Shown one piece after another: positions 42,218-50,536 of a DNA stretch of 64,000 nucleotides. The position numbers and the translations under genes are program-made. Under the pieces are notes generated by a model. It was not told the origin of the DNA. It ran no database searches and saw only the letters and a program-made list of their open reading frames with translations. How positions within the stretch are numbered: position 1 is the stretch's first letter; every line of letters starts with the position of its first letter. The DNA is from Leeuwenhoekiella nanhaiensis (GTDB lineage: Bacteria; Bacteroidota; Bacteroidia; Flavobacteriales; Flavobacteriaceae), in the NCBI RefSeq assembly GCF_002744755.1, contig NZ_KZ319292.1, positions 180,514 through 244,513 of the forward strand. Reading direction: 5' to 3'.

Positions 42218-44098
42218 ATGTCTGATATTATCAAGCTTTTACCCGATCACGTGGCCAATCAAATTGCCGCAGGTGAAGTGGTGCAACGTCCGGCTTCTGT
42301 GGTTAAGGAACTCCTTGAAAACGCCATAGATGCTCAGGCGACTCAAATAAAGCTTTTGGTAAAGGACGCCGGTCGGACGCTCATTCAGGTGATTGATGAC
42401 GGGAAAGGGATGACTACTACAGATGCCCGACTTTCTTTTGAGCGGCATGCTACCTCCAAGATTTCAAGTGCTGAAGATTTATTTGCCTTACATACAAAAG
42501 GATTTCGCGGGGAGGCTTTGGCTTCAATCGCGGCAGTTGCTCATGTAGACCTAAAAACACGGCCCGAAGGAGAAGATGTAGGTACTCAGATTGAAATAGA
42601 GGGCAGTACAATTAAATCTCAAGAGGTCTGCGCATGTCTGAAAGGAACTTCCATCGCCGTTAAAAATCTCTTTTTCAATATTCCCGCACGGCGAAATTTT
42701 CTAAAGTCCGATTCCGTAGAACTGAGACATATTATAGACGAGTTTCAACGTGTGGCTTTGGCTCACGAAGGGATAACGTTTATGATGTATCATAACGATG
42801 GTGAACTCTTCAATCTTCCGAAAACCAATAAAAGACAGCGTATAGTTGGGGTTTTCGGTCCTAAAACCAATGAAAAACTGGTGCCGGTGACTGAAGATAC
42901 CGAAATTGTTAAGATTGAAGGCTTTATCGTCAAGCCTGAGTTTGCAAAAAAAACCAAGGGCGAGCAATTCTTTTTCGTTAATGATCGCTTTATCAAGCAT
43001 CCTTATCTCAATCACTCCGTTAGTGCGGCATTTGACGGTTTGTTGCCAGACCGTGCACGGGCGAGTTACTTTCTGTTTCTTACCGTAGACCCTAAAACCA
43101 TCGATATCAATATTCACCCTACTAAAACCGAGGTGAAATTTGAAGACGAGCACGCCATATACACCTTATTGCGTGCTGCGGTAAAACACAGTTTGGGCCA
43201 ATTTAATATTGCTCCGGTTCTCGATTTTAATCGTGAGTCTAGTATGGATACTCCTTATTCGTACAAAAACAAATCTGTAGAAGCCCCGCGTATTGAAATA
43301 GATCGCAATTTCAACCCTTTTGATACCGTAAGTCCGAAAAGTGGCTATACCGGAACTCCTAACTATAAAAAGGAAAGTACATCGGGTTGGGAGAATCTCT
43401 ATGACGGACTTGAAAAGCACAACAAGTCTAGTGGGTTTAGCAGCGTTGAGATTGAGGTAGAGCCTGAAGCCGAATCCCTTTTTGTGGAGCAGGAAAGTAA
43501 AGGTTTTGGAGATAAACCACTGGTTGAGAGTGAAACGGCAAACACCTATCAGGTACATAACAAATACATTGTAAGCCCGATTAAAAGCGGTATGCTGGTA
43601 ATTGATCAGCAGCGCGCGCATCAACGCGTTTTATATGAAGAATTTTTACGCAACATCAGCCTTAAAGAATCGGTAAGTCAGCAATTGTTGTTTCCGCTAC
43701 GGCTTGATTTTTCGGCAAACGAGTTGTTGATTTTAGATGAAATCAAAGATTCGCTTGAAAACACCGGCTTTATAATGGACAGACCCGAAGAGGGTGTGTT
43801 GGAAATTTCGGGTATTCCAGCGGGCATTCCGGAGAGTGAGGTTTCGATCGTACTGGAGCAGTTGTTAAGCGATTTGGAGCATGAAGTGCCCGATACCGGC
43901 TTCAGTCAAACCGATTTACTGGCTAAGAGTATGGCAAAAAGTATGGCGGTTAAAACCGGAGAAAAGCTTGATGATCTGTCTCGTGAGCATTTGGTCAACA
44001 AATTATTTGCCTGTACAGAGCCTACGCTTTCACCATTTCATAAAAAAACCTTTATAACGCTTAGCGTTGATGAGCTCGATCGTAAATTTAACGCCTAA
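42218..44098 (+). CDS. mutL: DNA mismatch repair protein MutL
   Basis: MutL couples mismatch recognition by MutS to strand removal. The GHKL ATPase part (1-330) is typical: IAAGEVVQRPASVVKELLENAIDA, DDGKGM, TSKISSAEDL, GFRGEALASIA. The linker (340-440) is low-complexity. The C-terminal domain should hold the endonuclease motifs of the Pms2-like class, but has IDQQRAHQRVLYEEF in place of DQHAxxExxxxE and SPFHKK in place of CPHGRP. The protein is thus predicted not to have the canonical MutL nuclease site. Length 626 is normal. Confidence 0.95.
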   Translation: MSDIIKLLPDHVANQIAAGEVVQRPASVVKELLENAIDAQATQIKLLVKDAGRTLIQVIDDGKGMTTTDARLSFERHATSKISSAEDLFALHTKGFRGEALASIAAVAHVDLKTRPEGEDVGTQIEIEGSTIKSQEVCACLKGTSIAVKNLFFNIPARRNFLKSDSVELRHIIDEFQRVALAHEGITFMMYHNDGELFNLPKTNKRQRIVGVFGPKTNEKLVPVTEDTEIVKIEGFIVKPEFAKKTKGEQFFFVNDRFIKHPYLNHSVSAAFDGLLPDRARASYFLFLTVDPKTIDINIHPTKTEVKFEDEHAIYTLLRAAVKHSLGQFNIAPVLDFNRESSMDTPYSYKNKSVEAPRIEIDRNFNPFDTVSPKSGYTGTPNYKKESTSGWENLYDGLEKHNKSSGFSSVEIEVEPEAESLFVEQESKGFGDKPLVESETANTYQVHNKYIVSPIKSGMLVIDQQRAHQRVLYEEFLRNISLKESVSQQLLFPLRLDFSANELLILDEIKDSLENTGFIMDRPEEGVLEISGIPAGIPESEVSIVLEQLLSDLEHEVPDTGFSQTDLLAKSMAKSMAVKTGEKLDDLSREHLVNKLFACTEPTLSPFHKKTFITLSVDELDRKFNA

Positions 44099-44140
44099 AT
44101 GGTTTGTCGTTGATGCGACGTTAATTTGTAAATTAAAATA

Positions 44141-44914
44141 ATGGGTAGAATTACCGAGACTGTAAAAGTCCTCCTGATCATCAATATCATTTTCTATTTG
44201 GGAACTCTGTTTTTGTTTCCCCAGGGTCAGGGACTTTTTGCTTTGTGGTTTCCGGAAAATCCAAATTTTGAGTTCTGGCAGCCGCTTACGCATATGTTTA
44301 TGCACGACCAAAGCAGTATATTTCACATACTGTTTAATATGTACGCGCTTTGGGCTTTTGGAAGTCCCGTAGAATCGAGTATAGGCAAAAATAAATTTAT
44401 CTTTTTCTACTTTTCAGCTGGTTTAGGTGCTGCGCTTATTCATCTTGCAGTTGCGTATTTTTATTATTACCAGGGTTATCAGGCACTGGTAGATTCCGGT
44501 TTTTCGCCAAGTGAAATTACTACTTATGTAAATGACGCCTTTACGAGTATAGCTTCAAATCAGGGTCAGTATAGAATTCCCAATGGCGTGACCGATGTTG
44601 AGGCGGTAAAAGGAATGGTAGAAGCCTTTTCTACTCGTGCTGTGGGAGCATCGGGAGCAGTATATGGGGTTTTGGTGGCCTTTGGGATGTTATTCCCCAA
44701 TGCAGAACTTATGCTTATCTTTTTACCTATTCCGATCAAAGCTAAATTTTTCATTCCCGCGTTATTACTGCTTGATTTGTTCTCAGGTGTGACCGGTTTT
44801 AGCTTATTTGGTCAGAATATTGCCAATTTTGCCCACATCGGTGGTGCCCTGTTTGGATTTATAATGATGTGGTACTGGAAGAAAAACAGTTTTAACGATA
44901 AACGCTGGTATTAG
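44141..44914 (+). CDS. Rhomboid-family intramembrane serine protease (first copy)
   Basis: Six-TM protease of 257 residues. The oxyanion/loop element HILFNMYALWAFG, the catalytic Ser in GASGAVYGVLVAFG, and the His in NFAHIGGALFGF are intact. A long polar loop between two TMs (about 115-165) is larger than in simple rhomboids. It begins 42 bp after mutL and ends 2 bp before the second rhomboid gene, so the two are cotranscribed. Substrates are unknown. Confidence 0.92.
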   Translation: MGRITETVKVLLIINIIFYLGTLFLFPQGQGLFALWFPENPNFEFWQPLTHMFMHDQSSIFHILFNMYALWAFGSPVESSIGKNKFIFFYFSAGLGAALIHLAVAYFYYYQGYQALVDSGFSPSEITTYVNDAFTSIASNQGQYRIPNGVTDVEAVKGMVEAFSTRAVGASGAVYGVLVAFGMLFPNAELMLIFLPIPIKAKFFIPALLLLDLFSGVTGFSLFGQNIANFAHIGGALFGFIMMWYWKKNSFNDKRWY

Positions 44915-44916
44915 AT

Positions 44917-45804
44917 ATGGCGACAAATGATTTAAGCTATAAGTTTAAAACGGCTAACATAGTCGTCAAGCTTATTGTGATAAATGTAGTGGTGTGGCTG
45001 GGCTTATTCTTAATAGAATGGGCCTTAAATATGGGGCCAATACTTACACGGTGGCTTAGTTTACCTACAGATTTAGGACGCCTGGTCATTCAACCCTGGT
45101 CGCTGCTTACCTATGCGTTTTTGCACGGAGGGTTCTTCCACATCTTCTGGAATATGGTCATTCTCTACTGGTTTGGTCAGATTGTGCTTAACCTGTTTAC
45201 CGAAAAACGTTTTCTCACCGTCTATTTATTGGGAGCTTTAGCGGGCGGCGTACTTTATGTTTTAGCCTATAATCTGTTTCCAGTGCTAATTACTTCTTCT
45301 GCTTATTTAGTGGGAGCAAGTGCTGCGGTACGTGCGATAATGATTTTTATAGCTACCTATACGCCAAATACTGAAGTTCGAATTATTTTTTTCAATGTAA
45401 AGCTTTGGCATATTGGTGTTTTTGTGGTGTTGATGGATTTGATCCAGTTGCCTACATCGGGCAATGCCGGTGGACTGCTGGCGCATCTGGGAGGCGCGCT
45501 GTTTGGTTATGTTTATGCCACGCAACTGGCAAAAGGAAACGATATTGGTATCTGGTGGGAGCGCCTGGCCGATACGGTAGCCGGATGGTTTAAATCAAAA
45601 CCAAAGCAGCCCAAGAAAGCTAAAATGAAAACGGTTTATAAAAATCAATCCCGTCAATCCACAAGCTATAGCACTTCCGGAATGTCAAAAAGTGAACAGC
45701 AGAAGCGCATAGACAGCATTCTTGATAAAATAAGTAAAAGTGGCTATGAGAGTCTTTCTAAAGAAGATAAGGACTTTCTGTTTAAAGCCGGAAAAGAGAA
45801 CTGA
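44917..45804 (+). CDS. Rhomboid-family intramembrane protease (second copy) with C-terminal tail
   Basis: A 295-residue rhomboid. HIFWNMVILYWFG and LLAHLGGALFGY are present; the Ser motif is GASAAVRAI instead of GASGAVxG, so the catalytic Ser is kept but the Gly after it is changed. A basic cytoplasmic linker (about 228-255, SKPKQPKKAKMKTVY) leads to a helical C-terminal tail (MSKSEQQKRIDSILDKISKSGYESLSKEDKDFL) seen in Bacteroidota rhomboids. Its stop overlaps the EEP gene by 1 bp (TGATG). Confidence 0.9.
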   Translation: MATNDLSYKFKTANIVVKLIVINVVVWLGLFLIEWALNMGPILTRWLSLPTDLGRLVIQPWSLLTYAFLHGGFFHIFWNMVILYWFGQIVLNLFTEKRFLTVYLLGALAGGVLYVLAYNLFPVLITSSAYLVGASAAVRAIMIFIATYTPNTEVRIIFFNVKLWHIGVFVVLMDLIQLPTSGNAGGLLAHLGGALFGYVYATQLAKGNDIGIWWERLADTVAGWFKSKPKQPKKAKMKTVYKNQSRQSTSYSTSGMSKSEQQKRIDSILDKISKSGYESLSKEDKDFLFKAGKEN

Positions 45805-46832
45805 TGCGAAATCTTGGCTTTTTTAATAAGCTTGTTTTTTTCCTCAACAGCCTTTTTGCATTCTTCCTGCTTGTAGGCTATATTCTGCCGTACTTTCCTC
45901 CACGTATTTTTCCTCCGGCATCGGTGCTTACCTTAGTCATACCCGTATTGTTAGCGGTTAATTTGGGTTTTGTGGTTTATTGGCTTATTCAGTTTAAACG
46001 GCAATTTTTGCTTTCAGCTTTGCTTATCGCCTTCAGTTTTTTTAATGGAAAGACCCTGTATCGATTTGGAGACGAAGTGCTTCCTAAAGAAATCGCTAAA
46101 ACCGAAAATCAACTCAATGTACTCAGCTATAATGTTCGTGTTTTTCGCAGTGAAACCTATAATGCGCAGGCTATTACCAAAGGAGTTACCCAACTCGTAG
46201 CAGATGCGCATCCTGATGTGATTTGTTTTCAGGAGTTTTCTTCACACAATGCCCCTGATTTAAAGGAGCTACCTTATAAATATCTGGGAAGTGAAGCAAA
46301 AAAAATCAATTACGGTCCGGCAATTTTTTCTAAATATAAGATCATAAACGGGGGCTCACTAGATTTCAAAAGCACCTTTAATAATGGGGTTTTCGTTGAC
46401 CTTGTTAAGGGGAAGGATACCATACGCGTTTATAATCTGCATATGCAATCCCTTGCGCTAACTGCAAAATTAGACGCTTTAGAAGAAGAGAACACCAAAT
46501 CTCTTGTGGGAAGACTGGGACAGGCCTTTAAAAAACAACAGGAACAGACGGGTTTGTTTTTAAAACATCAGGCTGCTTGCACGTATAAGAAGGTGGTTAC
46601 GGGTGATTTTAATAACACCGTTTATTCCTACACCTATAACAAAATACGAGGAGAGAAAAAGGATGCTTTTGAAGAGAAGGGGAGTGGTTTTGGGCGCACC
46701 TTTATTTTTGATGTTATCCCTATGCGTATCGATTTTATACTAGCTGATCCTGAATTACAGATAAACGCATTTCGCAATTTTGATATTGATTTTTCCGATC
46801 ACTATCCCATTCAGGCTGTACTAAGCTTTTGA
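45804..46832 (+). CDS. Endonuclease/exonuclease/phosphatase family protein with N-terminal membrane helices
   Basis: A 342-residue protein. The N-terminal ~75 residues form two or three TM helices (FFNKLVFFLNSLFAFFLLVGYILPYF and more). The EEP domain follows: QLNVLSYNVRV, DVICFQEFSS with the metal Glu, TYKKVVTGDFNNT and the C-terminal SDHYPIQAVL with the Asp-His pair. It could be a phosphodiesterase or nuclease; the substrate is not known. It overlaps the rhomboid by 1 bp and the convergent WbqC gene by 12 bp. Confidence 0.87.
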   Translation: MRNLGFFNKLVFFLNSLFAFFLLVGYILPYFPPRIFPPASVLTLVIPVLLAVNLGFVVYWLIQFKRQFLLSALLIAFSFFNGKTLYRFGDEVLPKEIAKTENQLNVLSYNVRVFRSETYNAQAITKGVTQLVADAHPDVICFQEFSSHNAPDLKELPYKYLGSEAKKINYGPAIFSKYKIINGGSLDFKSTFNNGVFVDLVKGKDTIRVYNLHMQSLALTAKLDALEEENTKSLVGRLGQAFKKQQEQTGLFLKHQAACTYKKVVTGDFNNTVYSYTYNKIRGEKKDAFEEKGSGFGRTFIFDVIPMRIDFILADPELQINAFRNFDIDFSDHYPIQAVLSF

Positions 46833-47468
46833 ATTTAAAAGCGGTTTTAAATCAAGATCGTTTAAATAGCTAAGACTTTCCGGCCCCAGATTGAATATCA
46901 GGTCAAGAACAGAGAGGTGTGGAATAAATCCATTCTTTTCCTCGAAAACCTGGCGATAGCGTGGCAAGTGCACTTCCGGTTTGCGTTTAGCATCAGCTAA
47001 AACTCTCAGGTCATCATATTCAGAATCCTCATAATTCATTTTGTACTCCTTAGTATCAGTTGCTTCCGGCATAATACCAAGCATTTCATAAATGCAATGC
47101 AGACTGGCTTTATTGAGGTTCAGCAGCGAATCAAATTCAGTATGAAATAACGGGTGCAGTTCATCTTCGTAGAACTCGAAAAATGGTGAAGTACGATAGG
47201 CTATCACCAGCGAGCGCCAGTGCTGTCGTTGCCACAAAAAGCTTTGTTCAATTTGCGCATCAGCCGTTTTCTTGTGACCGCCCGTACCAGTGTGTTTAAT
47301 AGGAATATTAAGCAGTAACCTGCCATTTGCAGTGCCTATATACATCCTGTTGCGATAGCTCTGTTTTTGGTAATTATCACATACTTCATACATAATTTGT
47401 TCGCTTTGTACTAATGCAGCTGTAGTAAGAATGTCTGGAAAATAAACAGGATGTAAAACAGATTTCAT
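46821..47468 (-). CDS. WbqC-like family protein
   Basis: A 215-residue cytosolic protein of the WbqC family, often linked to O-antigen or surface polysaccharide genes. LHPVYFPDILTTAALVQSEQI, DNYQKQSYRNRMYIGTANG and IPIKHTGTGGHKKT match the family. The ATG at 47468 is chosen because a -7 box lies just upstream and an in-frame ATG 69 bp further upstream would lie before that box. It overlaps the EEP gene end by 12 bp (convergent). Activity unknown. Confidence 0.85.
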   Translation of the reverse strand: MKSVLHPVYFPDILTTAALVQSEQIMYEVCDNYQKQSYRNRMYIGTANGRLLLNIPIKHTGTGGHKKTADAQIEQSFLWQRQHWRSLVIAYRTSPFFEFYEDELHPLFHTEFDSLLNLNKASLHCIYEMLGIMPEATDTKEYKMNYEDSEYDDLRVLADAKRKPEVHLPRYRQVFEEKNGFIPHLSVLDLIFNLGPESLSYLNDLDLKPLLNSKA

Positions 47469-47486
47469 AAGCTTTTGATAAGGCGG

Positions 47487-47494
47487 CAAAGATA
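47487..47494 (-). promoter_or_regulatory. -7 box upstream of the WbqC gene
   Basis: TATCTTTG on the minus strand, 18 bp before ATG 47468; supports the shorter start. Confidence 0.5.
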
Positions 47495-47664
47495 AATTTT
47501 TAATGCAGAGCGTGTAAGGAGAAAAGCAGTTAAACAACTTTAGAATAACTCAATTTTCAATTTTTATTTCAGCAAAATAATGCCCTATTTGTTGTGTTAA
47601 AATAAAACTAATCAAATTATTACGTGCATATCATCGATAAAATGTATCTTTATGGCAGTTTTTA

Positions 47665-49926
47665 ATGTTCCCCAACTTGAGAAAGAACTTCGGCCCCTTA
47701 ATTTTCTTACTCCTGATCGTGTTATGCGGTCAACCTTCCTCAGCTTTTGCTTATTTCAAAAATGTTCAGCAAAAGCCTAAAATTTCCCTGCAAGCTCAGC
47801 TGGATAGTATTTTTAAGGTCACAGATGATAAAGATTATGAGGTGGCCATTCAGTTAATAGGTCAATTAATCAAGGATTCCGAAAAAGAAGGGAACTTTAC
47901 CTATCTTTTTCACAGCTACAACCTGCTTAGTATCAGTCACGCCAATCTTAGAGATAGCATTCCTGCTATGAATTATTCAAAAAAGGCGTTGTACTATGCA
48001 CAATTGTCTAAAAATGACACGCTGATCTCCTGGGCATACAATAATCTGGCAGCAGATCTTTCAACACGAAAAGAAACGCGCAATCAGGCATTGGAATATT
48101 ATAAGAAATCCCTGAGTATACAACGCAGACTTAATGACGGAGAGTTTTATGATGCAGCGCTTAATCTTGCAGAACTCTACCACAAATCTGGAGATTATCA
48201 CCTGATGCATAAGTATCTGGAAGAAGCCCAGAAAAGTTATAATCCAGAATATATCTATTTTGACGATCCTTTAATTCATCTCGAGATTTTATGGGGTGAC
48301 TATTATGTGGCGCTGAAGTCTGAATACCGTGCTTTAAAAAGTTACAATCACGCTCATGAGCTTATAGAAAGTGAGAAAGTTGATTATCTGGCACTCGATT
48401 TTTATGAACGCTACGCGAAATTTCTGCTGGAGCAAGACTATCCGGAAAAGGCTTACGAAGTGCAGAAGCGCTTTCAGGAATATTATACAGCACAGGAAAG
48501 TCTCAAAGCCAAAGAAACCTATCAGTTGGCTCAGGCAAAATTTGAGGCCGCTGAAGCGCGGCGGGAACGCAATCAGGCCGAATTGCAGCAGGAAATACTG
48601 GACAATGATTTAAAGCGTAAGAAGACCCAGTCTATTCTGCTTGCATCAATCATTGTGCTGATGATTTTATTTTTAGCCTATTTGTTCTACAGTGAGCGAC
48701 TTAGACTTGGATTGATTAAGAATTTAAAGGTTAAGAATAAAAACCTGGAACAGGCTAAAATTCGTGCTGAACGAAGTGAACGCGCCAAAACCCGTTTCTT
48801 TTCTACCTTGAGTCACGAGATGAGGACACCGCTTTACGGGGTTACGGGAACGATAACTATTTTTGAAAACAATCCGGAGCTCAAAAAGTACGAGGAGGAA
48901 ATTAGTTCGCTTCGTTTTAGTGCAGATCACCTGCTTGAAATCATCAATGATCTTTTAGACATCTCAAAGCTGGAAGACGATTCCTTTAAGCTGGTTAAGA
49001 AGTCATTTAATATCAAATTATTGGTTGAAGATGTAATCAACAGTTTTGACCGTAACAGATTACGCAACGCGCAGTGTTTTTTGAATTGTGAAATTGACCG
49101 AAGCGTTCCCAACTATGTGATGGGTGATGCTCGAAGGATCAAGCAGGTCTTACTTAATATAATAGGCAATGCGATAAAATTTACCCCGAAAGGAGAGGTA
49201 ACGCTTCGGTTAAACAGCAAACACCTTGAGTCAGGCAGGCATCAGGTACATTTTGAAATTGAAGATAACGGGATAGGTATTCCAAAAGATAAGCAGGAAG
49301 CCATTTTTGATGAATTTAGTCAGCTTGAAGAATTACAGCTCCGTGAGGCTAAGGGAACCGGACTCGGTTTGCCTATCGTGCGTAAATTGCTCGAGAAAAT
49401 GGGTGCTGATATCACCGTGGAAAGTGAACCCGGCAGAGGAAGCCTGTTTAGTTTTGATCTACTTCTCGAAGAAGCTACTTTACAGCAGGTTGCCAGTACA
49501 CCTAAAAAAGTTGTTCACCCTATCACTGAACTTCCGGTTGATTTTGAAGGAAAGCGCTTTTTAGTAGTTGATGACAACAAGATTAACAGGATGGTAACCA
49601 ACCGTATTCTGAAAAACTTTAAGGCTGAGGTTGATGAGGCTCCTGATGGTAGAGAGGCCATAGAACGGGTGAAAAGCCAGGACTATGACCTCATACTTAT
49701 GGATATCAATATGCCGGGTCTTAATGGGTACCAAACGACACAAATCATTCGCGAGTTTGAATTGAATGTGCCCATTGTTGCTTTAACGGCTTCTGTGGAG
49801 AACTATGTAATTCGAAAAGCAGAGTTCTGCGGAATGAATGATGTGATTACCAAACCTTTCAATACAGAGAAATTTTTCAAAGCCATTTCAGAACAGTTCG
49901 CCCGGCGTGCACAGGCTATAAACTAA
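47665..49926 (+). CDS. TPR-containing hybrid sensor histidine kinase/response regulator
   Basis: A 753-residue hybrid kinase. Signal sequence (about 1-28, ...QPSSAFA-Y), then periplasmic tetratricopeptide repeats (about 40-290: FTYLFHSYNLLSISHANL, ISWAYNNLAADLS), one TM helix (about 324-345), HisKA with His384 in LSHEMRTPLYG, HATPase_c (NIIGNAIKFTPKGE, EDNGIGIP, GTGLGLPIVRK), and a C-terminal receiver with acceptor Asp680 in LILMDINMPG. It has no DNA-binding domain, so signalling must pass to another protein. It is a single gene, convergent with exbD and overlapping it by 11 bp. Confidence 0.92.
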   Translation: MFPNLRKNFGPLIFLLLIVLCGQPSSAFAYFKNVQQKPKISLQAQLDSIFKVTDDKDYEVAIQLIGQLIKDSEKEGNFTYLFHSYNLLSISHANLRDSIPAMNYSKKALYYAQLSKNDTLISWAYNNLAADLSTRKETRNQALEYYKKSLSIQRRLNDGEFYDAALNLAELYHKSGDYHLMHKYLEEAQKSYNPEYIYFDDPLIHLEILWGDYYVALKSEYRALKSYNHAHELIESEKVDYLALDFYERYAKFLLEQDYPEKAYEVQKRFQEYYTAQESLKAKETYQLAQAKFEAAEARRERNQAELQQEILDNDLKRKKTQSILLASIIVLMILFLAYLFYSERLRLGLIKNLKVKNKNLEQAKIRAERSERAKTRFFSTLSHEMRTPLYGVTGTITIFENNPELKKYEEEISSLRFSADHLLEIINDLLDISKLEDDSFKLVKKSFNIKLLVEDVINSFDRNRLRNAQCFLNCEIDRSVPNYVMGDARRIKQVLLNIIGNAIKFTPKGEVTLRLNSKHLESGRHQVHFEIEDNGIGIPKDKQEAIFDEFSQLEELQLREAKGTGLGLPIVRKLLEKMGADITVESEPGRGSLFSFDLLLEEATLQQVASTPKKVVHPITELPVDFEGKRFLVVDDNKINRMVTNRILKNFKAEVDEAPDGREAIERVKSQDYDLILMDINMPGLNGYQTTQIIREFELNVPIVALTASVENYVIRKAEFCGMNDVITKPFNTEKFFKAISEQFARRAQAIN

Positions 49927-50443
49927 AAACTTCTGGTGTCGATTCGCCCAGATTAAGCGGATAGGCTTCTAAAACCTGTTTTAATTCAGATTCAGAGAGT
50001 TGATCAAGATCTTTCAAAAACTTTTGTTGACTGTATGCAGCACGCATTTTGTGATAAGCTGCTTTTACCTGGTCTAAAATTTCTACATAAGCCCTATAAT
50101 CAAGCTCGCGCGAAAACTGAAAACTAATCACTGCTTTTTCAGGTAGAGCGGGTTTGCTTTCCAATTGATCAGGATTAGTCACAAATTGAATGATTTCTTC
50201 AGATAGCAATTCAACCGGAGTGAGCTCATCATTTACCAGATAGTTTCCTTCAGAATTCGCCGAAATGCGAAAGAGATTCCGCTCTGCGATTTCAGAAGAG
50301 CAATCCTTCGATTCACAGGGTTCAGGCAGTGTTTGATTTAAACCCTTATCGGTTTCAATCGTTGTCGTGGTTAGAAAAAAGATGAGCATTAAAAATGCGA
50401 TGTCGGCCATTGAACCGGCATTAACCGTAGTAGTTGTTCTCAT
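49916..50443 (-). CDS. ExbD/TolR-family biopolymer transport protein (solitary)
   Basis: A 175-residue inner-membrane protein. The N-terminal TM carries the key Asp in NAGSMADIAFLMLIFFLTTTTIE, matching ExbD Asp25. The periplasmic part holds two cysteines (CESKDC) and beta-rich sequence (AVISFQFSRELDYRAYVEIL). ExbD works with ExbB to energise TonB; no exbB or tonB gene is adjacent. A 14-bp inverted repeat ends 1 bp before its start codon. Confidence 0.85.
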   Translation of the reverse strand: MRTTTTVNAGSMADIAFLMLIFFLTTTTIETDKGLNQTLPEPCESKDCSSEIAERNLFRISANSEGNYLVNDELTPVELLSEEIIQFVTNPDQLESKPALPEKAVISFQFSRELDYRAYVEILDQVKAAYHKMRAAYSQQKFLKDLDQLSESELKQVLEAYPLNLGESTPEVFSL

Positions 50444-50444
50444 A

Positions 50445-50480
50445 ATACGTGTTTTTTAATTAGACATAAAAAACACGTAT
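50445..50480. repeat. 14-bp perfect inverted repeat next to the exbD start
   Basis: ATACGTGTTTTTTA (50445-50458) and TAAAAAACACGTAT (50467-50480), 8-nt loop. It lies between the stop of the carboxypeptidase-like-domain gene and the start of exbD on the minus strand. It could be the terminator of the first gene, although no extra T run follows the stem, or an operator for exbD. Confidence 0.7.
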
Positions 50481-50536
50481 CAACTAATATGCCTCAAATC
50501 CCTGTTTATGAGAATAATGCAGAAAGGAGTTCCTTT

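Noticed and set aside
42701..43624. 150- and 152-codon frames on the minus strand inside mutL
   Set aside because: Opposite intact mutL motifs; no signal, domain or promoter supports them.
47469..47537. Upstream in-frame extension of the WbqC gene
   Set aside because: Runs through the -7 box at 47487-47494 and gives a non-homologous N-terminus.
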